Assembly: GCA_964357925.1 (NCBI GenBank)
Contig: CAYHMW010000019.1
Coordinates: 1 to 19,714 of the forward strand
DNA length: 19,714 nucleotides
Reading direction: 5' to 3'
Origin: CAYHMW01 sp964357925
GTDB lineage: Bacteria; Patescibacteriota; Microgenomatia; UBA8517
Below the pieces are notes generated by a model. It ran no database searches. It was not told where the DNA came from and saw only the letters and a list, made by a program, of their open reading frames with translations. The translations under genes and the position numbers were made by a program. Shown piece by piece: positions 6,795-14,377 of the stretch. Each line of letters begins with the position of its first letter. The stretch's first letter is position 1.

Positions 6795-7850
6795 GTGCAG
6801 GAAGAAGAATTAAAAACAATCCCAAAACTGGAAGCGCTTGTTAACGCGGCTGATGTCCCGGCAAAGTTAAAGGAGTCTGTACTTGGCAGGCTTAACCAGT
6901 TAAAAATTTTGGAAAGCTCTCCATCATTTCTCCCGGAAGTAGACAGAATCACAAGATATATTGATTGGGTAACAAATCTTCCTTGGAACAGAAAAACTTC
7001 AGGTGCTCTCGATCTTGAAAAAGCAGAAGGCATCTTAAACAAAAACCACTACGGTTTAACAGATCTCAAAAACAGAATCCTTGAGTACATGTCAATTATG
7101 AAAATAACGGAGCAATCAGGAGGTGATATTGCCCACGCGCCAATTTTGTGCTTCGTCGGCTTAGTAGGTACAGGCAAAACTACAATGGCTGTTTCAGTAG
7201 CTGAAACCCTAGGGAGAGAATTCGCGAGAATTCCATTTGGCGGTATGGGCGATCCATTGGACTTAAGAGGTCAATCAAGAATGCATCCAGAAGCAGAGCC
7301 TGGCAAAATTATCAAAGCACTTCGCCAGACTCAAAGTAGAAACCCGGTTATACTCTTGGACGAAATTGATCGCGTGACAGATGAAGGTCGCGCGTCAATC
7401 ATGGGTGTCTTAGTTGAACTCCTCGATCCTGGGCAAAACCAGGCATTTGTAGACCACTATGTTGATTTCCCATTTAACCTTTCAGAAGCAGTATTTATTG
7501 CCACTGCCAACAATACGACTGGAATTGCAACGGCAGTCATGGACAGACTTGAGCCAATCACAATGCCAAGCTACAACGATGACGAAAAAATAATTATTGC
7601 AAGGCAATATATTTTTCCTAAAGCCCTAAAATCCACAGGTCTTCCCGAAGACACCATAGTAGTAGACGAAGATGTATGGCATAATCTGGTCCGCCCGCTT
7701 GGTTTTGATGCAGGTATTAGAACACTCGAGAGAACAATCCAAGGCGTCATAAGAAAAATCGCCCGCTTAATAATCGAGGGTAAAGGCGAAAAATTCAAAA
7801 TTACAAAAGAAAATGTCAAACAATTCATCTCAGTCGACCAAAACTACTAA
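6795..7850 (+). CDS. Lon-like AAA+ ATPase lacking the protease domain
   Basis: This 351-residue protein matches only the middle of Lon: the helical linker (DRITRYIDWVTNLPWN, 50-65; HYGLTDLKNRILEYM, 85-99) and the AAA+ module. Walker A is GLVGTGKT (122-129), Walker B is VILLDEID (185-192), sensor 1 is in ATANN (236-240), the arginine-finger region is MDRLE (249-253) and sensor 2 is in GIRTLER (307-313). The ~300-residue LON substrate domain and the C-terminal Ser-Lys peptidase are both absent; the frame ends at a clean TAA touching the next ATG. The pore-loop segment, TYIGSMPG in E. coli Lon, reads MHPEAEPG (163-170), so the aromatic gripping residue is gone. Start is GTG 6795, with TAATAT (6783-6788) six bases upstream. 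ATP-driven remodelling rather than proteolysis is inferred. Confidence 0.88.
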   Translation: MQEEELKTIPKLEALVNAADVPAKLKESVLGRLNQLKILESSPSFLPEVDRITRYIDWVTNLPWNRKTSGALDLEKAEGILNKNHYGLTDLKNRILEYMSIMKITEQSGGDIAHAPILCFVGLVGTGKTTMAVSVAETLGREFARIPFGGMGDPLDLRGQSRMHPEAEPGKIIKALRQTQSRNPVILLDEIDRVTDEGRASIMGVLVELLDPGQNQAFVDHYVDFPFNLSEAVFIATANNTTGIATAVMDRLEPITMPSYNDDEKIIIARQYIFPKALKSTGLPEDTIVVDEDVWHNLVRPLGFDAGIRTLERTIQGVIRKIARLIIEGKGEKFKITKENVKQFISVDQNY

Positions 7851-9494
7851 ATGTCACTAAAATTCATCGCACTATCAGGAACCACAGGCGTAACAGAAAA
7901 TCTCTACATCTACGAATACGAGAATAAAATGATTATCCTCGATTGTGGGATTGGCTTCCCAGAAATGGAGATGTATGGGGTTGATCTTGTTATTCCAGAC
8001 TTCACATATATAAAGGAAAATATCCACAAGCTTGAGGGAGTAGTGGTCTCCCAAGGCCATGAAGATCACCAAGGCGCCCTTCCATTTTTGCTTAAGGAAG
8101 TGGTAACGCCAGTCTACGCGCCTCCCCTGGTTGCCGCATTTATCAAAGACAAACTCGATGATTATGGAGTAAAAAATTACGACGTCAGGACTTATAACCC
8201 AGATACAGATATACTGAATATCGGACCATTTAAAATTCACCCATTCAGAGTTTCCCATTCCATTCCAGACACATTGGGTTTTGCGATTGATACGCCGGAA
8301 GGCAGAACCTTCCACGTAGCAGAACACAAATTTGATCCCGCCCCAGTCGACGGCCACCAATTTGACGAAGGCAAAGCAAGGGAGTTGGCAAAAGATGGTG
8401 TCCTGCTTCTGGCTTCAGATTCTCTCGGATCCACAAAACCAGGAACCACACCGGGCGAGGCAGATATTGAAAGCAAAATGAGGAAAATCGCCGAGGGCGC
8501 CAAGAAAGCCATTTTCTTCACAACAATAAGCAGCAACATTGGCCGCATCCAGCAGGCGATCAGAGTAGCAGAATCGCTCAAAAGAAAAGTGGTTTTCATC
8601 GGTCGCTCTATCGATAAAAAATCAGAAATTGCATATAACTTGGGCTATATAAAAAGAGACAAAAATACAGTGGTTTCACCCAAAGAAGCAACTGATCTAG
8701 ACAGAAAGTCCCTCTTTTACATCGTCGCAGGCTCTTATGGTCAGGCAGGCAGCTCTCTCGATAGGATTGCGACAGATGATCATGAGTTGGCCTATGCTGA
8801 AGAAAACGATATGCTCATTATGAGTTCAGATCCAGCCCCTCCGTATTCCAAAGAAAGCATCGACGCTCTCGTTGATAAGTTTATCGACAAAGGCTTGGAT
8901 GTTCATTATTACGGGCTTAATGAAGGACTCTATGTCTCAGGTCACGGCTCTCAAGAGGACATTAAAAAACTTTTCGATATTGTGAGTCCTAAGTACTTCA
9001 TCCCACTCGGTGGAACAGTAAGGTTCATGAAGGGCTATAAAGATTTAGTCGGTGTGTGGGGAGCTCCAAAAGAAAACGTATTCACACTAAAGCCAGGTGA
9101 AATAGTTGAGTTTAGTGGTGGGAAAGCTACCAAAACAGGCAAAATCCCTGTCCGCGAAGTCCTTGTCGATGGACTAGGAATTGGCGATGTTGGCAAAACA
9201 ATCCTAGGTGATAGAAAAATTCTCGCAGAACAAGGAGTCGTTGTAGCAGTAATTAGAATCAATGCTCAAAATCAAGTTGTCGGAAGCGAAATCATAAGCC
9301 GTGGCTTTATCTTCGAAAAACAAGAACAAAAATTCCTGAAAGTTACAACCAACCTCCTCAATAAAAATTTAAGTGGCAACAAAGGTAAAGATGTTAAGGA
9401 TTTAAGTTTCAAAGCAATCAACTTCCTTACAAGATACTTCCAAAGGGAAACCGGCCGGAAGCCATTAATCATCCCAGTAGTGGTTAAAATATAA
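7851..9494 (+). CDS. RNase J family protein with altered active site
   Basis: The 547-residue protein spans the whole RNase J: metallo-beta-lactamase part, inserted beta-CASP domain, and C-terminal domain. RNase J is a 5'-exo/endoribonuclease using two metal ions. The signature HxHxDH reads Q68-G-H70-E-D72-H73, so the first His is Gln. The ligand in HSIPD is kept (H136). The bridging Asp of TGDFKFD is Glu158 (AEHKFD). SNIHR is SNIGR (G231). The His of the PVHGE motif is Gly387 (PLGGT). The catalytic SGH (363-365) remains. With three metal ligands changed, activity is probably lost or reduced, as for Firmicute RNase J2, which works as a partner of J1. The ATG abuts the stop of the Lon-like gene. 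A second, intact RNase J elsewhere in the genome is possible but not seen here. Confidence 0.9.
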   Translation: MSLKFIALSGTTGVTENLYIYEYENKMIILDCGIGFPEMEMYGVDLVIPDFTYIKENIHKLEGVVVSQGHEDHQGALPFLLKEVVTPVYAPPLVAAFIKDKLDDYGVKNYDVRTYNPDTDILNIGPFKIHPFRVSHSIPDTLGFAIDTPEGRTFHVAEHKFDPAPVDGHQFDEGKARELAKDGVLLLASDSLGSTKPGTTPGEADIESKMRKIAEGAKKAIFFTTISSNIGRIQQAIRVAESLKRKVVFIGRSIDKKSEIAYNLGYIKRDKNTVVSPKEATDLDRKSLFYIVAGSYGQAGSSLDRIATDDHELAYAEENDMLIMSSDPAPPYSKESIDALVDKFIDKGLDVHYYGLNEGLYVSGHGSQEDIKKLFDIVSPKYFIPLGGTVRFMKGYKDLVGVWGAPKENVFTLKPGEIVEFSGGKATKTGKIPVREVLVDGLGIGDVGKTILGDRKILAEQGVVVAVIRINAQNQVVGSEIISRGFIFEKQEQKFLKVTTNLLNKNLSGNKGKDVKDLSFKAINFLTRYFQRETGRKPLIIPVVVKI

Positions 9495-9502
9495 ACTCCA
9501 AG

Positions 9503-9531
9503 TTGGTTAGTTTTGTGTTTGCACATATAAT
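9503..9531 (+). promoter_or_regulatory. promoter of the ftsK operon
   Basis: A perfect TATAAT (9526-9531) is preceded at 17 bases by TTGGTT (9503-9508, matching TTG of the -35). The predicted start is near 9538, giving a leader of about 9 bases before ATG 9547 with no Shine-Dalgarno. The site lies in the only gap between rnj and ftsK. Confidence 0.65.
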
Positions 9532-9546
9532 GTACATACTTAAAAT

Positions 9547-11661
9547 ATGGCCAAACGTAGAAAAAGAAAAGCAAGGAAAGGTGGATACGGTGGAATAGGC
9601 CTCTCGCTTAAAAAAGAAGCAATATTCTCTATAATCCAAATTGGGTTTTATGCCGCAGGCGGCCTGATTCTCATTTCTTTTTCAAGGCAAAGCAGCGTAT
9701 TGATTAGGCTCAATGATTTCTTGATGGGTTACTTCGGCTGGACCTCCATCTTCCTACCATTTATCCTTATTTCCCTCGGACTTTTGATTAGTAAGTTCCG
9801 AAACCCTCTTGGCCAAGCAAATGTCAGTGTCGGCGCGTTACTGTTTTTCGTTTCAATATCAGCTTTGCTCAAAACTGGCCGCTTTGGTGGAGGCATATGG
9901 GAAGGTGTCGAGGCACTAGTTACTCCCGCCGGTGCCTACCTACTACTTATGTGCACAACAGCAGTGGGTCTCGTGATAATGTTTAATACTTCTTTTGATC
10001 AATTTTTAATGTTTTTCGTGAACATCCTCCTGCGAATTAGAAAACTCCTTATTGGCGAAAAGGCAGGATCAGCAATAGGTAAACCAAACTTCCTCGAGAA
10101 AAAAGAAATCAAAGTGTTAGGCGGAGACCGTGATCAAAAGCCAGTTGTCTCTACAAACTTCAAAGCAGCGCAAGGAGAAGCCCTAGCTCCAAAGCTTGTG
10201 AGCAATACTCCAGGCGATGATAAAGTCTGGAAATATCCCCCGCTTGATTTACTAAATGGTCATGGGAGCGGTAAAGTCGACAGAGGAGATATTAAGGCGA
10301 ATGCCGGCACAATTGAGCAAACTCTTGAATCCTTTGGCATAACAGCAAGAGTAGTTGAGGTAAATCTTGGCCCTGCAGTTACTCAATATGCCATTGAAGT
10401 TGCCCTCGGCACCAAACTTAGTAGGATCACGGCCCTCGAGCGCGATATGGCCCGCGCACTAGCTTCGCCAACTGGTTCAATTAGAATCGAAGCACCCATT
10501 CCCGGCCGCTCACTCGTAGGTATCGAGCTCCCCAATAATTCACCTGAATTTGTGCCGTTGAAGAAAATGATGATTTCCGAAGAAATGCAAAAACATGAAA
10601 GCAAGCTCGCAGTGTCCTTGGGGCTAGACGTCTCGGGAAAACCAGTCATAGGAGATATTGGTAAAATGCCTCACGTCTTAATAGCAGGTCAAACCGGCTC
10701 GGGTAAAAGCGTCGCCATTAATTCGTTCCTCTCATCGCTGCTTTTCAGGGCATCTCCTTCAGAAGTTAAGCTAATTCTTGTCGATCCAAAGAGGGTTGAG
10801 TTAACAGGGTACAACAATATTCCACACCTCCTTACACCAGTTATTGTTGAACCGGAAAAAGTAATTTCGGCACTCCGATGGTTAATGGCAGAGATGGATA
10901 GAAGGTACAAGCTTTTCGCCCAAGCCGGTGTTCGAAACATTGCAGGCTACAATGAAATGTCAGGCTTCCAAGCCCTGCCATTCATAGTACTTGTGATAGA
11001 TGAATTGGCAGATATCATGCTTTTCTCACCAGTTGAAGTTGAGGACGCAGTAACGAGACTTGCTCAAATGAGCAGAGCCACAGGGATACATATGGTCTTA
11101 GCCACTCAAAGGCCATCCGTCGATGTCATTACAGGCCTTATCAAAGCCAATATTCCTGCCCGCATCGCCTTTGCAGTAAGCTCACAGGTCGATTCAAGAG
11201 TAATCCTAGATGGTCAAGGAGCAGAGAAATTGCTTGGTAAGGGGGACATGCTATATCTACCACCTGAACAAGCTAAACCAAATCGAATCCAAGGATCATT
11301 TATTTCAGACACTGAAACAGCAGCTCTTGTAAGCTTCCTCAAAAATCAAGGAGTTGAGCCCCAGTTCACTGAAGAAGTACTTGTAATGCCAAAGCCTGGT
11401 ACAAGTTCAGTTCCCGGTGTCGAGGGCGATACGGACAATCTTTTCAAAGAGGCAGTTAATCTTGTTTGTCAATTTGACAGAGCCTCAGCCTCTCTTCTAC
11501 AAAGACGCCTCTCCATAGGCTATGCAAGAGCTGCAAGAATACTTGATCAGCTAGAAGCCGCAGGCGTTGTAGGAACAGCCGACGGCAGCAAGCCTCGCGA
11601 AGTGTTAGTGAGAAACGCCGAGGAAATTTTTGGTGGACCTGCTCCTGAAAGTGCACAATGA
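9547..11661 (+). CDS. ftsK: DNA translocase FtsK/SpoIIIE
   Basis: FtsK anchors at the septum and pumps chromosomal DNA through it during division. The 704-residue protein has a basic N-terminus followed by about four membrane helices (25-46, 62-82, 93-108, 128-147). A short linker with little of the usual low-complexity sequence comes next, then the alpha/beta motor domains with Walker A GQTGSGKS (381-388) and Walker B VLVIDELAD (481-489). The C-terminal winged-helix gamma domain (about 635-700, containing FDRASASLLQRRLSIGYARAARI) normally reads polar KOPS sequences and contacts XerD. The start ATG 9547 lies 15 bases after a perfect -10 box. The stop TGA overlaps the next gene's ATG by 4 bases, so the three genes to 12537 form an operon. 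Confidence 0.96.
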   Translation: MAKRRKRKARKGGYGGIGLSLKKEAIFSIIQIGFYAAGGLILISFSRQSSVLIRLNDFLMGYFGWTSIFLPFILISLGLLISKFRNPLGQANVSVGALLFFVSISALLKTGRFGGGIWEGVEALVTPAGAYLLLMCTTAVGLVIMFNTSFDQFLMFFVNILLRIRKLLIGEKAGSAIGKPNFLEKKEIKVLGGDRDQKPVVSTNFKAAQGEALAPKLVSNTPGDDKVWKYPPLDLLNGHGSGKVDRGDIKANAGTIEQTLESFGITARVVEVNLGPAVTQYAIEVALGTKLSRITALERDMARALASPTGSIRIEAPIPGRSLVGIELPNNSPEFVPLKKMMISEEMQKHESKLAVSLGLDVSGKPVIGDIGKMPHVLIAGQTGSGKSVAINSFLSSLLFRASPSEVKLILVDPKRVELTGYNNIPHLLTPVIVEPEKVISALRWLMAEMDRRYKLFAQAGVRNIAGYNEMSGFQALPFIVLVIDELADIMLFSPVEVEDAVTRLAQMSRATGIHMVLATQRPSVDVITGLIKANIPARIAFAVSSQVDSRVILDGQGAEKLLGKGDMLYLPPEQAKPNRIQGSFISDTETAALVSFLKNQGVEPQFTEEVLVMPKPGTSSVPGVEGDTDNLFKEAVNLVCQFDRASASLLQRRLSIGYARAARILDQLEAAGVVGTADGSKPREVLVRNAEEIFGGPAPESAQ

Positions 11662-12287
11662 AAGGAATTGGAGACCTGCTCAAGGAGTCTCGCCTCATCA
11701 GAAGACTCACTCTTAAAGAGGCAGAAGAATCAACAAAAATCAAAGGCTTTTTTCTTCACGCCATTGAAAAAGAAGAATGGGGAAAACTTCCTGATTTTCC
11801 GGTAGTTACTGGATTTGTCAAAAACTATGCAGATCTCCTTGGAGTTGATCACAATAAGGCGGTTGCACTGCTTCGTCGCGATTACCCGCCAGAAAGAAAA
11901 AAAATAGTTAAAACAGTAAAGCCAAGGTATTCCTTCAGAATTGGCCCAAGGTCAACTTTTGCTGCGGGTGTCACTGGGGTAGTCGCCCTCATTGCAGGCT
12001 ATTTGCTTTTTCAATATATTGATTTTACAAGGCCTCCGGAGCTTAATATCCGCACCCCAATCGATAGTGCAGTAGTCTTCGAGCCATCAATTACTGTGTC
12101 AGGGAAAACAAGTGCAGACGCAGTAGTTAAGGTAAACAATCAAGGAGCATTAGTGGACGATGATGGTAATTTTGAGGCAACTATTGAATTAAAAGAAGGG
12201 CCACAAGAAGTGTTTTTCGAAGCCAAAAGTCGATCTGATAAGATAACTAAGGAAATACGGCGTGTAATATACGACAAAGATGGATAG
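11658..12287 (+). CDS. RodZ-like HTH membrane protein with Ig-like exterior domain
   Basis: The 209-residue protein has three parts. Residues 4-70 form a Cro/XRE-type helix-turn-helix with the RodZ pattern (GDLLKESR, LTLKEAEESTKI, FFLHAIEKEEWGKLPD, VTGFVKNYADLLG). One membrane helix covers about 100-120. The exterior part, about 127-209, looks like a single Ig-like/Big-type beta domain (PELNIRTPIDSAVV, SITVSGKTSADAVVKVN). RodZ links the MreB cytoskeleton to the cell-wall machinery; the HTH there binds MreB rather than DNA. Overlap with ftsK (ATGA) suggests a joint role in division or shape. Whether this genome has MreB is unknown, so the RodZ role is inferred from architecture. Confidence 0.75.
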   Translation: MKGIGDLLKESRLIRRLTLKEAEESTKIKGFFLHAIEKEEWGKLPDFPVVTGFVKNYADLLGVDHNKAVALLRRDYPPERKKIVKTVKPRYSFRIGPRSTFAAGVTGVVALIAGYLLFQYIDFTRPPELNIRTPIDSAVVFEPSITVSGKTSADAVVKVNNQGALVDDDGNFEATIELKEGPQEVFFEAKSRSDKITKEIRRVIYDKDG

Positions 12288-12537
12288 CATTCAAACATTA
12301 TTATTCGTAGTAGTCATTGCACTAACAGTGCTTCTTATTGTCGTGGGCGTCCAAGTAGTTTTAATAATTTTAGACGTCAGAAGGGCCCTAAAGCGTTTGA
12401 ATTCAATTCTTGATGACGCCATTTTAGGCGGTGGCCTCATAAGCCCAGGCAAATTAACCGGCCTCCTGGAACTATTCAGAAGAAAAAAAACAATGAAAAC
12501 ACATGGTTATAGTGATTCCGACCACACAAAAATTTAG
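12280..12537 (+). CDS. small single-pass membrane protein, unknown function
   Basis: I do not recognise this 85-residue protein. Residues 6-32 are one strongly hydrophobic helix rich in Val, Leu and Ile. A basic, amphipathic segment with RRALKRLNSILDDAI (34-48) follows, then a Gly-rich turn (ILGGGLISPGK), a short helix and a charged tail with FRRKKTMK. The pattern resembles small membrane anchors with a cytoplasmic helical tail. It overlaps the RodZ-like gene by 8 bases and is the last gene of the ftsK operon, so it may belong with division or envelope functions. That is context only. Confidence 0.65.
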   Translation: MDSIQTLLFVVVIALTVLLIVVGVQVVLIILDVRRALKRLNSILDDAILGGGLISPGKLTGLLELFRRKKTMKTHGYSDSDHTKI

Positions 12538-12548
12538 AATTCACTGTC

Positions 12549-12570
12549 ATCCCGCACGAAGATGCGGGAT
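12549..12570. repeat. REP-like palindrome after the ftsK operon
   Basis: ATCCCGCA (12549-12556) and TGCGGGAT (12563-12570) pair perfectly around a 6-base loop. Only CTTTG follows, so it is a poor intrinsic terminator. The shape and the GTCATCCCGC lead-in look like the short palindromic repeats scattered between genes in many bacteria. A second, weaker stem (CGAAG 12577-12581 with CTTCG 12589-12593) lies just downstream. Only one copy is present in this window. Confidence 0.45.
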
Positions 12571-12604
12571 CTTTGACGAAGTCTTAAGCTTCGCTTATAT
12601 AAAT

Positions 12605-12632
12605 TTGTTTACCCTCATTATTTCGGTATAAT
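12605..12632 (+). promoter_or_regulatory. leaderless promoter of alaS
   Basis: A perfect TATAAT (12627-12632) ends 6 bases before the alaS ATG at 12639, so the A of the start codon sits where transcription should begin (+1). A partial -35 TTGTTT (12605-12610) lies 16 bases upstream. No Shine-Dalgarno could be transcribed from this start, which argues for leaderless translation. Confidence 0.65.
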
Positions 12633-12638
12633 CACCCC

Positions 12639-14369
12639 ATGACGATTAATGAGGTCCGGGATAAATATCTTAAATTCTTTGAAGCTCGTGGCCACAAAAT
12701 TATTTCTCCCGCGCCACTTGTGTTAGCAGATGACCCAACAACGCTTTTTACAAGCTCCGGCATGCAACCCCTTGTACCATACTTACTCGGCCAAAAGCAC
12801 CCAGAAGGGCGTCGCCTTGTAGATTCCCAACCATCAATTCGCCTTCAAGATATCGAAGAAGTAGGTGACAATCGCCACACCACTTTTTTTGAAATGCTTG
12901 GCAACTGGTCTCTGGGTGACTATTTTAAAAAAGAACAACTTCCTTGGACTTGGGAGTTTTTAACCAAAGAATTGAATCTTCCAGAAGAAAAATTATATGT
13001 CTCAATATTTGAGGGGGATAGCTCGGTTCCTCGTGATGAAGAAAGTTATAAAATTTGGCGAGAACTTGGTGTACCAGAAGATCATATTTTCGAATATGGT
13101 GTCAAAAAAAACTGGTGGAGTAGAAGCGGTACTCCAGATAAAATGCCAGAAGGTGAAATCGGCGGCCCTGATTCAGAAGTATTTTTTAAGTTTGATTCAA
13201 TCAAACACGACAAAAAGTTCGGCGAAAAGTGTCATCCTAACTGCGATTGCGGCAAATTTTTAGAAATCGGCAACTCGGTTTTTATTCAATACATAAAACA
13301 AGGTGACGGCACCCTAAAAGAGCTCCCTCAAAAAAACGTCGACTTTGGCGGCGGTCTAGAACGCTTGGTTATGGTTACAGAAAACGAGTCAGATATTTTT
13401 AAAACCTCACTATTTTCGGGTGAAATCAAAAATCTTCAAAAAACTTCGGGTAAAAAATATGGCGATATCGAAAGCGACACACGAAGTATGAGAATTGTTG
13501 CAGAACACACTCGCGCTGCCAGCGCCCTTGTGGAAGCCGGTGTAGAACCAAGCAATAAACAGCAGGGGTACGTACTAAGAAGATTGATTAGGCGAGCGGC
13601 CATAAAAATGCGTGCACTTAAAGGCAGGGTTGAACCAAACGATCTCGGAGAGGGTCTGGGAGAAGAAGTCACTAAATTTATTAAAACCCTCGATAAAGGC
13701 CTCAGAGAAGTCGAGAAAATAAAAGTCGTTAATGGCAAGATTGCCTTTGATCTTTACCAGACTTATGGTTTTCCCTTGGAAATTACTGAAGAAATTTTTC
13801 AAGAAAAAGGCCAAAAAATCGATCACCAGGAGTTTCAAAAAGAATTTGCAAAGCATCAAGACCTCTCTCGCACCCAGTCAGCTGGCAAATTCAAAGGTGG
13901 TCTTGCTGACCACAGCGATGAGGTCATTCGTCTTCATACTGCAACACATCTTCTGCACGCAGCACTTCGAAAGATCCTTGGCGATCATGTCGGTCAAAAA
14001 GGCAGCAACATTACCCACGAGCGCCTTCGCTTTGATTTTACCCATAGCGCAAAACTGACAAACGAGGAGATCGAAAAAATCGAATATTTAATAAACGATC
14101 AAATCAAGAAAAATCTCAAAGTGAATTTTGAAATTATGTCCCTAAAAGATGCCAAGGAGGTAGGTGCCATGGCATTTTTCGGAGAAAAGTACGATGAAAA
14201 AGTTAAAGTCTACTCAATAGGTTCGCCAGCTGGCGAATTTTCCAAAGAAGTCTGTGGCGGTCCTCACGCCGAGAGTCTAAAGGAAATCGGTGGGCATGTT
14301 AAAATAACTAGGGAAGAGTCTGTTAGTGCCGGCATCAGGAGGATTTATGCCAGGATCGTCCCTACTTAA
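12639..14369 (+). CDS. alaS: alanyl-tRNA synthetase, C-terminally minimal
   Basis: AlaRS charges tRNA-Ala. The 576-residue protein has the class II catalytic core (FTSSGMQPLVPYLLG, RLQDIEEVGDNRHTTFFEML, GGGLERLV), the tRNA-recognition helices, and the editing domain that removes mischarged Ser and Gly. Editing metal ligands are kept: HTATH (433-437), C539 and H543. The usual CGGTH motif is CGGPH here. The protein stops right after the editing domain (SAGIRRIYARI); the coiled coil and C-Ala domain, about 250-300 residues in most bacteria, are absent with no frameshift visible. Downstream, the next gene starts after 8 bases in a different family, so this is not a split gene within the window. 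Confidence 0.96.
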   Translation: MTINEVRDKYLKFFEARGHKIISPAPLVLADDPTTLFTSSGMQPLVPYLLGQKHPEGRRLVDSQPSIRLQDIEEVGDNRHTTFFEMLGNWSLGDYFKKEQLPWTWEFLTKELNLPEEKLYVSIFEGDSSVPRDEESYKIWRELGVPEDHIFEYGVKKNWWSRSGTPDKMPEGEIGGPDSEVFFKFDSIKHDKKFGEKCHPNCDCGKFLEIGNSVFIQYIKQGDGTLKELPQKNVDFGGGLERLVMVTENESDIFKTSLFSGEIKNLQKTSGKKYGDIESDTRSMRIVAEHTRAASALVEAGVEPSNKQQGYVLRRLIRRAAIKMRALKGRVEPNDLGEGLGEEVTKFIKTLDKGLREVEKIKVVNGKIAFDLYQTYGFPLEITEEIFQEKGQKIDHQEFQKEFAKHQDLSRTQSAGKFKGGLADHSDEVIRLHTATHLLHAALRKILGDHVGQKGSNITHERLRFDFTHSAKLTNEEIEKIEYLINDQIKKNLKVNFEIMSLKDAKEVGAMAFFGEKYDEKVKVYSIGSPAGEFSKEVCGGPHAESLKEIGGHVKITREESVSAGIRRIYARIVPT

Positions 14370-14377
14370 AACTGCCA

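Noticed and set aside
6772..6797. pnp and the Lon-like gene as a single fused gene
   Set aside because: pnp ends in TAA at 6772-6774 after a normal PNPase C-terminus, and the Lon-like frame starts at GTG 6795 in a different frame.
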